Shown here one piece after another: positions 51,281 to 62,664 of a stretch of 64,000 nt of DNA. Source of the stretch: Platanthera guangdongensis (taxonomy: Eukaryota > Streptophyta > Magnoliopsida > Asparagales > Orchidaceae); contig CM077159.1 of assembly GCA_039583875.1 (NCBI GenBank), positions 102,323,287 to 102,387,286 of the forward strand. The letters are read 5' to 3'. Numbering within the stretch: the stretch's first letter is position 1; each line of letters opens with the position of its first letter. The position numbers and the translations under genes are program-made. The notes under the pieces are model-generated. The model saw only the letters and a program-made list of their open reading frames with translations. It was not told the origin of the DNA and did not search any database.

Positions 51281-52979
51281 TGTTGGGTATTGTATCCACA
51301 ATTACCTGGATTTGACAAAGCCACCTGTCAAGCTAAGATGAATTCACGATGTATTTGATAAAACCTTTTAAGTTGTGCTTGCAGTTATTCCACGCTAAGT
51401 GCACTCCAATGTCAGGGTGCAGTAGGTCAATATACACGGGTCTGCATGACGTAATCCCTCGTTGAGCAGATCAGTGTGTTGGCCTACGTGCACTCTCTCT
51501 ATTGGAGTGTACTTATTTTCAAGTACAGGGCTGTGATCATGCAAGAGTAGACGAGGAGCAAGGATGGGTCAAAGAGCAGCTCATGGGTGGTAAGACGAAA
51601 AATCGTCTAAGTGTGAATCGACGAGAATCACCAAGTGATTCTCGCCGATTCGGCGAGAATCACCGGCTGATTCTCGCCGTCTCTATCCGGCTGCATCAAA
51701 GCATGCGACTCTGGCGCTAAGTCATAATCGACGAGAATCACCAAGTGATTCTCGCCGATTCGGCGAGAATCACTCGTGATTCTCGTCGAAACGTCGAGAA
51801 TCACTGGCTGATTCTCGCCGTCTCTATCAGGCTAAATCAGAGAATGCAAACAAGTCAACATCGACGAGAATCACCTTTGATTCTCGCCGAATCGACGAGA
51901 ATCACCTTTGATTCTCGCCGAATCGACGAGAATCACCTTTGATTCTCGCCGATTCGACGAGAATCACCTTCGATTCTCGCCGATTTTGACTTGGGCAATT
52001 TTCTGGAAACCGCTGGATCGGATTCTGCCGCTGGCACTGTTTTGAACCGGAATTCGGGTTTCTTCTGGTGGGACCCATAACGGTCATAAAAGAGTATTCT
52101 ACTGTATAAATACACGTGTATTTTTGAACAGTGGAGAAGCGAAGAAGATTTGAAAAAGCCGAGCCGCCGACGTGACCTAGATCGCGATACCTCCGCCGCC
52201 GCCGTCGCCGCTCGCGCAAGTTGTTCGCCGACCTTGATCGTGGTTTCTTCCAGATCTCCCAGCGACAGAAGCTTAGCCAAGCATAGCGTCTCACGCGTCT
52301 AACCAGAGATTATTTGTCTCTTGATTTGTTGATCGGGAAAACCTTCCCCGTCTGAATCGATTGAGACGATCGATCCTAGTGTGACCGTTGGAAGACCTTG
52401 CTAGCTTTGCTACGAAGTTTGAATCTCCAAAGAACAGTAGCCGCACACTGTTGTCGCCGCCGATCCCGAGAACCAAGCCGCCGCCCTTCTTGCCGCCGCC
52501 AGTTTCGGGGAGATTCTCTCCAAGTGAGATCTAGGGTTGTGGACTCTTCGTGACTTCTAGAACACGTCATCAAACGAAGAGGGACACCTTAGTCTCCGAA
52601 AGTAGTTTGTATTTCTTGTACATTCTAGTTCATTTTTAATGTAAAGGAATGTTGGTTCCGAGTTGTAAGGGTTGGGTGCAACCCGTGTTGTGGGAGTGTT
52701 GTCTCCTACGTGTGGAAGGGTTCCTTCCGATAGTGCAAGGATTGGATTTCAATCATGTTGGTGAAGTGACCGAGTCGTCCCTTGTTGGGAGATAGGTCGG
52801 AGGGGGAAAGTGGATGTACCCAAATCGGGGAACCACTATAAATTGCTTGTGTACTTTCTTTGCTGTGCTGTTTTGTTTTCATGTGCAGGTACAATTTTAA
52901 ATTCCGCAAAAACGATGCACGTCACCTATTCCCCCCCCCCCCTAGGTGAAGATAGTTGATACTAGGTGGACTTTCAAGT
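51281..52979 (+). repeat. C3 3' LTR
   Basis: Co-linear with the 5' LTR and very similar, but 63 bp longer, mainly because its hairpin array (51613-51985) has nine units instead of seven. TATA box at 52105-52112; conserved CCACTATAAAT block at 52803-52842. Confidence 0.9.
51613..51985. repeat. CGAGAATCAC/GTGATTCTCG hairpin array, C3 3' LTR (9 units)
   Basis: As in the 5' LTR, with two additional units: one near 51770-51790 (GAGAATCACTCGTGATTCTCG-like, read in overlapping pieces) and one more CACCTTTGATTC repeat near 51900. Confidence 0.88.
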
Positions 52980-52984
52980 GGAAG
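52980..52984. other. C3 target-site duplication, right copy
   Basis: GGAAG, matching 44349-44353. Confidence 0.8.
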
Positions 52985-55440
52985 AATAACCATGATCGAG
53001 CAATATGATAATATATGCACTTGTTCTATAATTACTCCTGCTACATAAATATTTCCTATGAAATTTACAATGTACTCCCTCTAAAATTTTTAAGTTCATG
53101 CAAGTTATTCTCCCCTTTCCATTGTATCAAAACGGGGTAGAGGTGAGTGTATACCACTTGTTAAAAATAAGCACGGTGGAACCTAAAGTAGTAAAGAACA
53201 TAAAATAAATGATAGTGTAAACATTTTTATTTCAAGATACCACTTGTAAAAAAAAGAAATCATGAGTAAGCGCAAGTAGTAATCACATCGGAAAGTATAA
53301 TAAGCATTCTTAAAAATAAACATCTTTTTAGAAATAGTGAATATATAAAAGCTAATGAGTTTTAAAACTGAATATTAGATGTTGGAGTTAAAGTTCTAAG
53401 AAATGTTATTCTATTGAGATATAATTGCAAACATGATTTGAAAATATCAAGAAAAGATATAAAACTACAATGTTATAAAATTTGCATTTCAAGTAAACAA
53501 AAACATTGAAGTGGTCATGCTTTGCTATCTAGTGCATTTACTTAAGTTTGTAGAGAATTGTATAGATATGCATTAGGATCCAATTCTCATGAGTAGAAGT
53601 TTTATATGTGATAATAATGTGTACAAAAGTGATTTGATAAAGTATACAAATGTATTAATCAAAACGAATGACATATATAATGAAATAATACAATATTAAA
53701 ATACACAAATAAAATTACTTCCACGATATCTCAATGCACATACATAAAAAGTACAACTACCAAGGTGTTTCGCACACACAATGCTCATTAAGACTTATCA
53801 AGGAGTGAAGTAGAGCTTGGGGGGATCACTTTTATTCTTTTTAACTTTGTTTTTATTTTTGTGATGCAGTGTATTAAGAGAAGTGGTGAATATTTTTGTT
53901 TGTTACAAGACACTTTACAATCCTTTCCAAGGTGCTCAACCTCACAATTCTTATTAAGACTTATCAAGAGGGTGAGTAGTGCTTGGTGGAGTTTTCCTTG
54001 TCATTTATTCTATGTTTTTTATGCTTGTGACCAAGGACTCTGAATTCACTTGTTTTGCAAACAATATCATTTAAATTTTTAAACAACTTTTCTCTAATGA
54101 ATAAGTGTATGAAAAACAAAGAATTGAAATAAACAATTCAATGTAGTGTAGGTAATCTATTTATGAATTTTAATTATTATGTTATTACACTACACAATCA
54201 TGCAAATATAAGATTAAAAACACATGTAGGTTATCAAAATAAGTGAGTGTGTAAAGTCATTATCAAACACAAAACATTATTCATACTTAGAGGCATGCTA
54301 AACAATTCTATACATGTTTTCTACAATCAATTTCATTGCACATAACAAGATAATATTCAAGGCATGATAAAATCAAAACAATGTTTTGAGAAATGTGAAA
54401 ACTAAATTAAACATTGTATTTAATCTTTAATTAATATAATTAGTCATCGTTGACAATGACAATTAATATTTTTAATTGTTTTGTAATTTTATAATTGGTT
54501 TTTTTTGTAATATCTTTAAAATAACTAGTATAAAGTAATATACATGTGTTTAAACCATATGCATGATATAAATAATAATAAAGTGTAAAATAATGTTCAT
54601 GCAATGAATATGATATGAGTATTTCCTAAATTAAACTACCCAAGCTATATGTCTACACCCTAGCCCCGTATTAAGTGACGGATGGGCATGAGGAGCTGCA
54701 GGCATGCCGTAGGTTGGGGTGTTAATCCCATATGCACACAAAAGAGGCCGCTACACCTAACACTCTTCCCCCCAGTGCCTCGCAAGGTGTAACTAGAACC
54801 CTTCCCCAGTTAAGGACAAAACATGATTTACAGATTAGCGTCTCTAATGCATACAACCTACGCCTTCACTAAAGTGAGAAATATAATGTGGGTGAATGAT
54901 CATGGACATACTAAACATTTAAGTCTAAGAATGAAATCATAAACTATTACTTTTATGTAAGATTGATTTTTAATTATAGTTTATTTTAAAGTCACATATT
55001 AATTAGAGAATTTATGCTTAATATGTGAAAGTCATGTATCAAAATATATAAAGTGACCAAAATACGTGTTGGCTCAAAATAAAAAGAAAAATAACAAAAA
55101 TAAAAAAAACATTAAGCACGTCGTGAAGTAGATTATTGAGTCTTCTATTTTGATTTATTTCTACTTCACACGTTTGATTGGGTACTAATGAATAAGAGAT
55201 TTGGGTATCCAAAGTGATCGAATTGTGATAGTTCTTTTGGGTACCCAAATATAGTGTGTTGTCTTATGAGGAGAAAGTGATGAATGGATCATTTCAAGTG
55301 GAGTTAATGTTTCATTTTTAATCTTGGGTCTTCATTCGTACTTTAGTTGAACATGTTTCAAATTTCTATAGTCATGAAAATGATGGTTATAATTGTAGTG
55401 ATTTTTAAAACTATTGTTAATAGGAAATTTGTGATCATTT
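52985..55440. other. C2 non-coding interior
   Basis: AT-rich sequence with no supported ORF. It includes a duplicated stretch (53785-53830 and 53945-53990, sharing TTAAGACTTATCAAG and GCTTGG) and a GC-richer island (54655-54810, with GCAGGCATGCCGTAGG) unlike its surroundings. CTCCC-rich tracts near 53085 and 53112 resemble polypurine tracts on the minus strand. Confidence 0.6.
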
Positions 55441-56506
55441 AATTTAGAGTTAGGAGAAAGAGTTTTGAAATTATTTTACAAACAATCATTGAGTTGTTTT
55501 TCATTTTCACTCTTCTTTTTATACATACTTTTATTTAACTCACTAGTAGAAGTCTTACATAATTTTGAAGGTAAACTAGAAATAAATGATTTTTTATTAC
55601 TTAAATTTTTTTCCACAAATATTTTTAATGATTCTAGTTTATTCATTATAGCAATGTTTACTTTTATCAAATTTTCATTATACTCTTTTGAAATTTAAAG
55701 CTCTTTTTCAAATTCCTTGAATTTTTCTCTAAGATCATTGCAATTATAACGAGATGTAGAACTTTCAACTACAGAGCATGAAAGAGAATTTGATACATCA
55801 ATATGTGATTCTACTTTTGCATTTGCTTTTAAACTTATATTTTCTAAAAAAAAATTGAATTAACATTTTTCAATTTCTTAATTTTGTGTTTAGCAATTTC
55901 AAGCATACGAAATGTAGAAATAGAATTTGTTACGAAAGGAAAAGATTTTAATTTACATACAGTACTATAAGATGAGGCAAGATTTGAACATAAAGTTCCT
56001 TTGACATCTTCTTGGCATTCCTCTTCAATAAATGAATTTTCATCTTCTCTTTCACACGATGTGTTCACTTCTTCCAATCCATTTGACATGCACTTCATGG
56101 ATTCATCAAAGGAGGAGCTTTCTTGAATACTAATGCAAGCATTCAATTTTTCCATGTCTTGTACATGTTTTGTTCCTATGGATAAAGAATTATAAGTTTC
56201 TACAAAAAATTTCCAAACTTCATAACTAGTAGAAAAAATATATATTTGTTTAAAAATATTTTAATCTACTACACAAAATAAATTATTTAAGGATTTAGCA
56301 TTTAAAATCATTTGTTTTCTATTTAAAATAATTGGGGGCTTTTTAATTGTAATATTCCAAACTTTTTCATCTAAAGATTTAAGAAAATTTTCCATTAGAA
56401 TTTTCCACCCTTTATAGTTTTCACCCATAAACAATGGTGGTGCTAAAGATTTTTCATTTATTAAAATTTCATCCCCTCTAGTGGTTGCGATATCATGAAG
56501 CGCCAT
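55441..56506 (-). pseudogene. gag: C2 gag remnant
   Basis: It starts at ATG 56506 (MALHDIATTRGDEI) just after the primer site. It reads APPLFMGENYKGWKILMENFLKSLDEKVW, the N-terminal signature of copia UBN2/DUF4219-type Gag. Stops and a likely slip in a T run near 55848 separate it from the segments 56155-55844 and 55670-55476, which are charged and coiled-coil-like. The UBN2 middle and zinc knuckle are absent. It may once have given a shortened Gag; now broken. Confidence 0.75.
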
Positions 56507-56540
56507 TATTCCTGGTTGTGAAGCCGTTTTGGAATAACCT

Positions 56541-56556
56541 GGCTCTGATACCAAGT
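56541..56556 (-). other. C2 primer-binding site (initiator tRNA-Met)
   Basis: Minus strand TGGTATCAGAGCCA, two bases after the LTR end. Confidence 0.9.
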
Positions 56557-57817
56557 GTTGGATCTTACGGTTCCCTTAGAGGGGGGTGAATAAGGGTTGA
56601 CAAAATTTATTTCTTAATCTTAATTTACTTGATGAAATAATTAAAGAAATCAAAACTAATTTTTCATAATAAAATTAAACACTTAGAAAAAAATAAGAAC
56701 AAAAATGATAATCTTTTATTTCATAAGTTATAAACTAATATACATGATATCTCTTTGAAGCTAGAGATTAAGGCTTATGAAAAATATAGTTAACTTTTGA
56801 TTTCGCCAGTCCTTCTACCAAGATCTGGCAGGCTAAAGCGTATCTCTCCCTAGATCTTGCTACTAGCCTCCCCCTAGATCTTGATACTAGCCTCCCCCTA
56901 GATCTAACCACGATCTAGACGCTTCACACAAGGCAGTGATTTACTCCCTAAGTCGCACAAGGACTTGGATGCCACACACAAGGCGGCGATTTCCCCCTAA
57001 GCCACCCAAGGACCTAGACGCCACGCACAAGGCGGCGATTTCCTCTTAAGCCACACAAGGACTTAGATGTCACGCACAAGGCGGCGATTTCTCTACCGAT
57101 TACAAAGAAGATAAGATAAGTTACAAAAAAAGAAATTTAGAATAAAAACTCCCTCAAAATGAAGCTCTGAAGATGACGTTGAATCCTTGCAAAGATTGAG
57201 TGAGATGCTGCACACAAACCGTCTCTTCTTCGCTCTTGAACATTCTTGGGAAAATGAGAGTTTTCTGAAGGTTAGAGCTCTTTGGATCAGTTGTACGGGA
57301 AGGAACACTCCAAATTCTGCGATCCTTGATCTCCACGGAAAAACGAATCACTTTTATATATTATCGATATCACCCGGCGACACTGGCTATCGCCAATCGG
57401 CGATATCCTATCTGGATGCCATGTGTCCCACGATTCTGAGGTTTCCGCTGGATGATTCGATCGTGGAGCTATCTCCGGGCGATAGTGGCTATTTCCTGGC
57501 GATATATCCTTTTCACTTTTGCCATTAGAACCATTACCATAGTGTAGATGACTTCGATCTCATTCCGGAATGGGGTGGCACGTTCTGTAACTCCTCCCGG
57601 ATTGAAAGTTATGGTTGTTTCAAGTTTAGCACACAAAACTTGTCATTTTATTTTTTTTCTAAAGTGTACACACCCTTGGATCATGCCCATGACTGAGGCC
57701 TTGTCTCCTCATTCAACATGTACAACCTAGACACTATAAACACACAAAAGATTAGATCAAATACATCACGATATTTGTTATTCTCAAACCAAGAGATGCG
57801 GAATGCATGTTCCAACA
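56557..57817 (-). repeat. C2 5' LTR
   Basis: Plus strand TGTTGGATC to TTCCAACA, co-linear with the 3' LTR with a few per cent differences. It has one extra copy of a CTAGATCTTG(C/A)TACTAGCCTCCC unit near 56850-56890. TATA box (minus) at 57360-57351; GGCGATA/TATCGCC cluster at 57366-57510. Confidence 0.9.
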
Positions 57818-57822
57818 GTCAT
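57818..57822. other. C2 target-site duplication, right copy
   Basis: GTCAT, matching 42803-42807. Confidence 0.88.
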
Positions 57823-59026
57823 CAACATCTCGAATTAGAAAATATTCCAAAAAACCATAAAGCGTTGAGTGATATTAAGTCACTTGATGTCATCTTCCTT
57901 GGCTCTCAGCATTTCTGGACTTAAAAATTTTTCTGGCTCTGTCTCAGCGGTTGTGTCTCAGCGATCTCAGCAGTTTTTCCTTATCAGCTGAGACAAGCCT
58001 TTGTCTCAGTGCTTTCTTCTTATCCGTTATCTCAGCGGTTTTTCATTATCAGCTGAGACAAGCATTTCTCTCAGCACTTTCTTCTTATCTGTTGTCTCAG
58101 CGATTTTTCCACTTAACTGTCTTAGCTGTTTTCCACATATTTGTCTCAGTGCTTCCTTCTTTATTAGAAGCGTTGAGTGAACCTGTTTCACTCAACGCTT
58201 CTGGACTTAGAGAAATCCAGTCAGTCTTCTCAGTTGTCTCAGCAGTCTCAATGTTTTCTTCTTAGTTGGCTTAGCTGTATCAGCGGTCTCAATGCTTTTT
58301 ACTTAGTTGTCTCAGCTGTCTCAGTGGTCTCAACGCCTTCTTCTTAGTGGTCTCGGAGCTTTTTTCCTTTAGATATATTTTCTAGCTTTAGCCGTGTTCG
58401 ATGATCTGTGGGCTGAGCTCGACGAACTCTAATCTTCTCAGCGGTCTCAGCACTTTTTGCCTTAGTCAATTTTTCTTTGGCTTCGGCTTGACGAGTGTTG
58501 AGCTGTGCTCGACGAATTACAACCTGAGCTCGACGAACTGTAAACTTCTCAGCGGTCTTAGCGCTTTATGCCTTAGTCAAATTTTTTCCTATTTTAGCTT
58601 GACAAGTGTTAAGCTGAGCTCGACGAACTGTAACCTGAGCTCGGTGAACTTTGATCTGAGCTCGACGAATTTTGAATTTTGAGTCCTTAAGCTTATCCCA
58701 AGGAATGCTAAGTTAAGCTTGACGATCAGCGAGTTGAGTTCGACGAACTCTGAGCTAAGTTCGATGAATTTTGAATCCTGAGTTCTTAAGCTTAACCCAA
58801 GGACTGTTAAGTTGAGCTTGACGATCAGCGAGCTGAGTTCAATGAACTCTCAGCTGAGTTCAACGAAATTTGAGTTTTACTGTTAAACTCATTTTACTTT
58901 ACTTGTCCAATCATGGACTACCTGCATGCAAGAATTAAAGCACACGTTACAAACATTATGCCCCTTAGCATGATTGGAGATGTCTCTTCAAATTCTGAGG
59001 AATATTGTAGGGGACAATTCCCAACA
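57823..59026 (-). repeat. E4 3' LTR, U3 part
   Basis: Ends CAATTCCCAACA on the plus strand, followed by the polypurine tract complement ATCTCCCCCTATTT. It contains the two-part E4 array (57945-58870). It continues from 42807 across C2, giving an LTR of about 2.57 kb. Confidence 0.88.
57945..58870. repeat. E4 LTR array: GTCTCAGC/GCTGAGAC and AGCTCGACGAA repeats
   Basis: 57945-58365 holds many GTCTCAGCG or GTCTCAGTG units, with the inverted partner CAGCTGAGACAAG near 57979 and 58041. 58405-58870 holds repeated CTGAGCTCGACGAACT units; the segment GAGCTC is palindromic and the core TCGA is self-complementary. Decayed copies show TTGA or CAA for CGA. Confidence 0.88.
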
Positions 59027-59537
59027 ATCTCCCCCTATTTGAAGAAGGCAGAACACACATTCATGCTAAGGTGCATCAACACAAGAAATATCATGATAGG
59101 TCTAATAAAACATTATCATGATAACTAGCCATCCTAGAATAGGAAAACTCCCCCTAGATGAGATGTCTAACACTATGATTGACAGATCAATGGTACAAGT
59201 GAATTAACAATCATTGACAATGTGATGGTATGATTAACAACACAAGTTTTATTAATCATTAACAAGGTAAACATTATGATCAAGATGAATCTAATCATTA
59301 ACTTAGCCAATCAACAGCATCAAACATGTTATAATAGGATATTTATTAAAGAACAGCATATCTATCTATCACTGATATACACAAAGAGTTACATTATAGA
59401 TTTATCACCTTAATATGGTCAGGGCCAAAACATATTAATTCCACTGATAAAGATTTTGAAAATTTTACACTATTGATGATCATTACAAGACATAGATCAG
59501 ACAGAATTAAAAAGAACTTCAGTCTTGCAGTCTTTTA
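59027..59537. other. E4 polypurine tract and 3' UTR
   Basis: Minus-strand AAATAGGGGGAGAT (59040-59027) precedes the LTR. A second CTCCCCCTAG tract is near 59150. Otherwise AT-rich and non-coding. Confidence 0.75.
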
Positions 59538-61899
59538 TCAGTTAGTCTTTTTTGAACTTTCCCCAGCATCTTTATTTCCAGTAGTCTTCTTCAAGTTTTC
59601 AGCTTTGTTCCTCTGCCTCTTGAAGTAAAGGAATGGCTTTGGAATATATCTGGAAGGTATTTTCTTGGGGTTGCTCTTCCTTACCAGATTCTCCTTGAAT
59701 ACTCTTTCCCTTAGGGAATTTCTTTCCAAATGTTTTTCCATTCCTCAGAAGTATATACACTGTCAATGTTCTTCAAGATTTGTCCATGGCTTACCTAAGC
59801 ATTGATAATGATGGATTCAGAGGCATCACTAAGCTGTTCATAGACTGGATCATCTCTGTTCACAGCTCTCCTCTTTACCATGAATTCTTCAACCATATGA
59901 GTTCCTTCCCTCTTTCTTCTGGCAACAAGTTGTACATCCTGTACAATTCTAGCTTATGCAGGGAAGTCTAAGTCCTCTGGCCTCTTTTTATCCAGGAGGG
60001 GCAGGTGTAGTGCCACCCTGGTACCTTGAATTACATTGAAGCCTTGATCTTTAATAAGTGTTGCTATCTTAGCATGGCTGCTCTCCCCCTTTCTGCCTTC
60101 TTCAGATATGGACTTTTGTAGTAGGGTGGTGTTATCTTCATTCATGCTTGATATATATTTGAATATTCTTTCATTGTCATCAAGCAGCTCATCTTTTAAA
60201 AGTAGTGCCTCCTTCAATGATTGGAAGGCAACATTGGAGACATGCTGACTAACATGATCTGTTGCACTCTTGATCACCTCATTAGTTGCACTTACATAAT
60301 TCTTGACATATCCTATGTCAGCTATAGAGATTTTTGGCTTGTGTCCAAAGATTTCATGAGGGTGGTTAGCTTGATTCCAGCAGTTCCAGCCTTATCAAAC
60401 CAGGTGGTGACATGTTTGTTTAAGTGGGATTTTTCTTATTTAGTTTCATTTACTTTGGCTGACATTTCATCCCTCAGTTTGGCAACAGATTGATCAACAT
60501 ACTCCATGAGGGTTGTGGTCTGAGCATCCAGTAGTGCTTTGATTTGAGTTAGAAATTCCTTATTGGAGATGGGGGTAGATGGAGTATGGCTCATGAGAGG
60601 AGGTACAACATTCAGAGTAGGGATCTGAGAAGGCTCCCCCTCAACTACAGCACCTATAGAAGGAAATATTTTGTTAGCTAAAGTTGTTTTAACATTACAA
60701 ATTAAGAGGGAATGGGTTTTACCTGCAGTGGGTGCAGACTCAACTATTTTATTGACAACTTGATCCAAGTCTATCAAATCAATTTGATCATGCTCCCCAT
60801 CAGACTATGCATCTTTCTATGGGCTTGTCCTATTAAGATAAGTATCTAAAGTCTCAGGAGGCACCCTGTTATCTTATGCAGCAGGGATATCTTCACTTGT
60901 TGCAATACCATCAGTATCACCCATGTCTGCCTAATCTTCTGCAGCAACCTCTTCTTCAGCAGCATTCTTAGATAATTGTCTTGACCTTGGGTTGGCATGG
61001 ATTTTATCAATATGCATAGCAGCAACCTGGAGTTGAATGTTTGCAGAGGATTAACTGAGTGATAAGTCAACCTATAGACCAGCATCAGCTGGAAAGGATG
61101 ATCCATGCTCTGGTTCAGAGCTGGAAGTACTTTCTTCCTCAGTAGGTTGCTTCCTAGAACCCTTGGAGGAGTCTTTTATTCCTAAAGGTTTGATCATTAG
61201 TAGGACTCTAGAGAATCTATGCAAAGTCTTTATGTCCATTCTTTTTAGGTAGTGAATCTTCACCCCATGTTCCTATGTGAAAGTGTCAGGATAGGTGTTC
61301 ACTAGGTATAAGGAAATAATTCTGCCCATGTTTGGAGAGGATATGCAGTCTACTATTCTCTGATAGATGAGAGAAGACCATGAGGTCTTTCTGTTCAGGA
61401 TAATTCTGGTCATAACTTCAAACATGAACCTGGAGATGGTGTCATGTGATTCAGGTTTGCAGATAATGGCTTTCCCTACAATGTTTGCTAATAGTTTTCC
61501 TCTCTGATTGAAGAATTTCCTTTTCAGAGACCCATATTTGGCCTCATTATATCCACACCAAGTGAGAGCATTGTCTTTGTCCGTGTCGGCAAGCTCATCT
61601 TCCTCTATAGGGTTGATGGATGGTATATGGAGGGCCTTTCCTAGTCTCTTAGGGTTTACATTTATTTTGATATTGTCAATCTTAGACCTAAGAGAGTTTT
61701 GAGAAGGGGACATTTTGATGTTTGAGAAGAATTCCACTACCTCTTTGCTAAGAATGGTGGAGGGTTTGGAAAGGGTATATTCTAAGCCTGCGACCTCAAT
61801 CATCCTTAATACATCTTTAATCTCAGGAGAGGCATGATTGAATCCATCCCTCACAATTTCATATCCATCCTGAAGCTTTTTAATGACATTTGGCACCAT
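59538..61899 (-). pseudogene. E4 ORF2 (homologue of SIRE-A and C3 ORF2)
   Basis: It starts at ATG 61899 (MVPNVIKKLQDG) and ends at TAG near 59536, about 787 codons. The first 209-codon stretch has the N-terminal domain (IVGKAIICKPESHDTISRFMF, MGRIISLYLV). The same frame continues through many stops (61273, 61072 and others) to a coiled-coil part (60777-60436). A frameshift follows, with coiled coil again at 60277-59954. The C-terminus (59741-59538) reads RYIPKPFLYFKRQR, the motif conserved in SIRE-A and C3. No membrane segment seen. More decayed than the C3 copy. Confidence 0.8.
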
Positions 61900-61991
61900 C
61901 GAAACAGTGCGGCAAGACGTTGAGAAGGTTTCGGTCTCGACGGCTAGGGTTAAGGCTTTGGAGCGTGATGTGTCTTTTCGTTTCTTGTCGT

Positions 61992-62000
61992 CTTTATATA
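61992..62000 (-). promoter_or_regulatory. Candidate internal TATA box upstream of E4 ORF2
   Basis: Minus strand TATATAAAG, about 93 bases before the ORF2 ATG, nearly the spacing seen in SIRE-A. One GCTCGACGAA motif of the E4 LTR array lies upstream at 62078-62087. Activity inferred. Confidence 0.45.
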
Positions 62001-62565
62001 ATTAATGAAAATATTAAATTAATTTAATTTAATTTTTCATTTGACTATTAAGTTACGTACTTTTGACTTGACGGATTGCTCGACGAATCTTGTTATGATA
62101 CAAAGCACTTAGTGCTTTTATTATATCTCAGCTTTTCTTTTATTCATTCCATACATGTTTAATTTGTGGTTTGCCAAACCAATTGGTTGTACATTTTACT
62201 TGACTTAGTAAAATTTTTGTCAAGTTAAATAGAGGGGGACCTAACATGTCAATGGGCCAGATCTATTGGCACCCAATTTGTGCAATGTTTTGCCCTAAAG
62301 CTTGTTAATAAGTTATTTGAGTTTTTGAGTAAAGCCTACAAAAATTAACAGTGTGAATAATTGAATCACTGTTTTTCTAGTTAATGTGCTAGATTAGATT
62401 CATCTTGAGCACAACTAACATAACTTAACAAATGGCAAACTCAATCTCTATATAAGATGGAGAGACATGCCTTAAGGCTTGCTTCCTCTAGCTCTTGAGG
62501 ATTACTTACTTGATAGCCTCAACCTTAATTTATTGCTTTTTCTGGAGCATATTCCTAGAGCAACA
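62001..62565. other. E4 spacer replacing pol
   Basis: About 560 non-coding bases between ORF2 and the protease stub. It includes a GTTGAGTTTGCC-type leader and a minus-strand TATATAGAGATTG near 62447. No integrase, RT or RNase H motif in any frame. Confidence 0.65.
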
Positions 62566-62630
62566 ATCATGTCCCAAACATTTGCCTGGAACACCCATTA
62601 TCCAAATACCAAGTCTTAATTTGCAGGTAC
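62566..62630 (-). pseudogene. pol: E4 protease stub
   Basis: About 17 residues of the copia protease active site are readable on the minus strand (TWYLDNGCSRQMFGT). A stop follows directly and the rest of pol is missing. The site keeps Asp but has Asn for the usual Ser or Thr (D-N-G). This marks the left edge of the pol deletion. Confidence 0.75.
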
Positions 62631-62664
62631 TTGGACTATCATGCAAAATATAATTCATTTACCC

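Larger units (their letters stand above)
44354..52979 (+). mobile_element. C3: Sirevirus-like copia with gag and ORF2 but no pol
   Basis: An 8.6-kb plus-strand element with LTRs at 44354-45989 and 51281-52979, primer site TGGTATCAGAGC (45989-46000), gag (46061-47638), ORF2 (48669-51038), polypurine tract (51268-51280) and GGAAG duplication. No protease, integrase, RT or RNase H motif is present between gag and ORF2. It is the youngest insertion of its nest. Movement would require enzymes from a related autonomous element. Confidence 0.9.
42808..57817 (-). mobile_element. C2: gag-only Ty1/copia-type element (TR-GAG-like), split by C3
   Basis: A minus-strand element with LTRs of 1238 bp (42808-44045) and 1261 bp (56557-57817), a perfect GTCAT duplication, a tRNA-Met primer site (56556-56541) and a polypurine tract (44046-44058). 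Only a gag remnant is coding; the remaining 2.8 kb or so of its interior is AT-rich and non-coding. This matches the published TR-GAG type of non-autonomous element. C3 occupies 44354-52979. Confidence 0.88.

Noticed and set aside
54655..54810. tRNA or rRNA fragment
   Set aside because: I could not fold a cloverleaf or match a conserved rRNA block by eye; kept only as an unexplained island.
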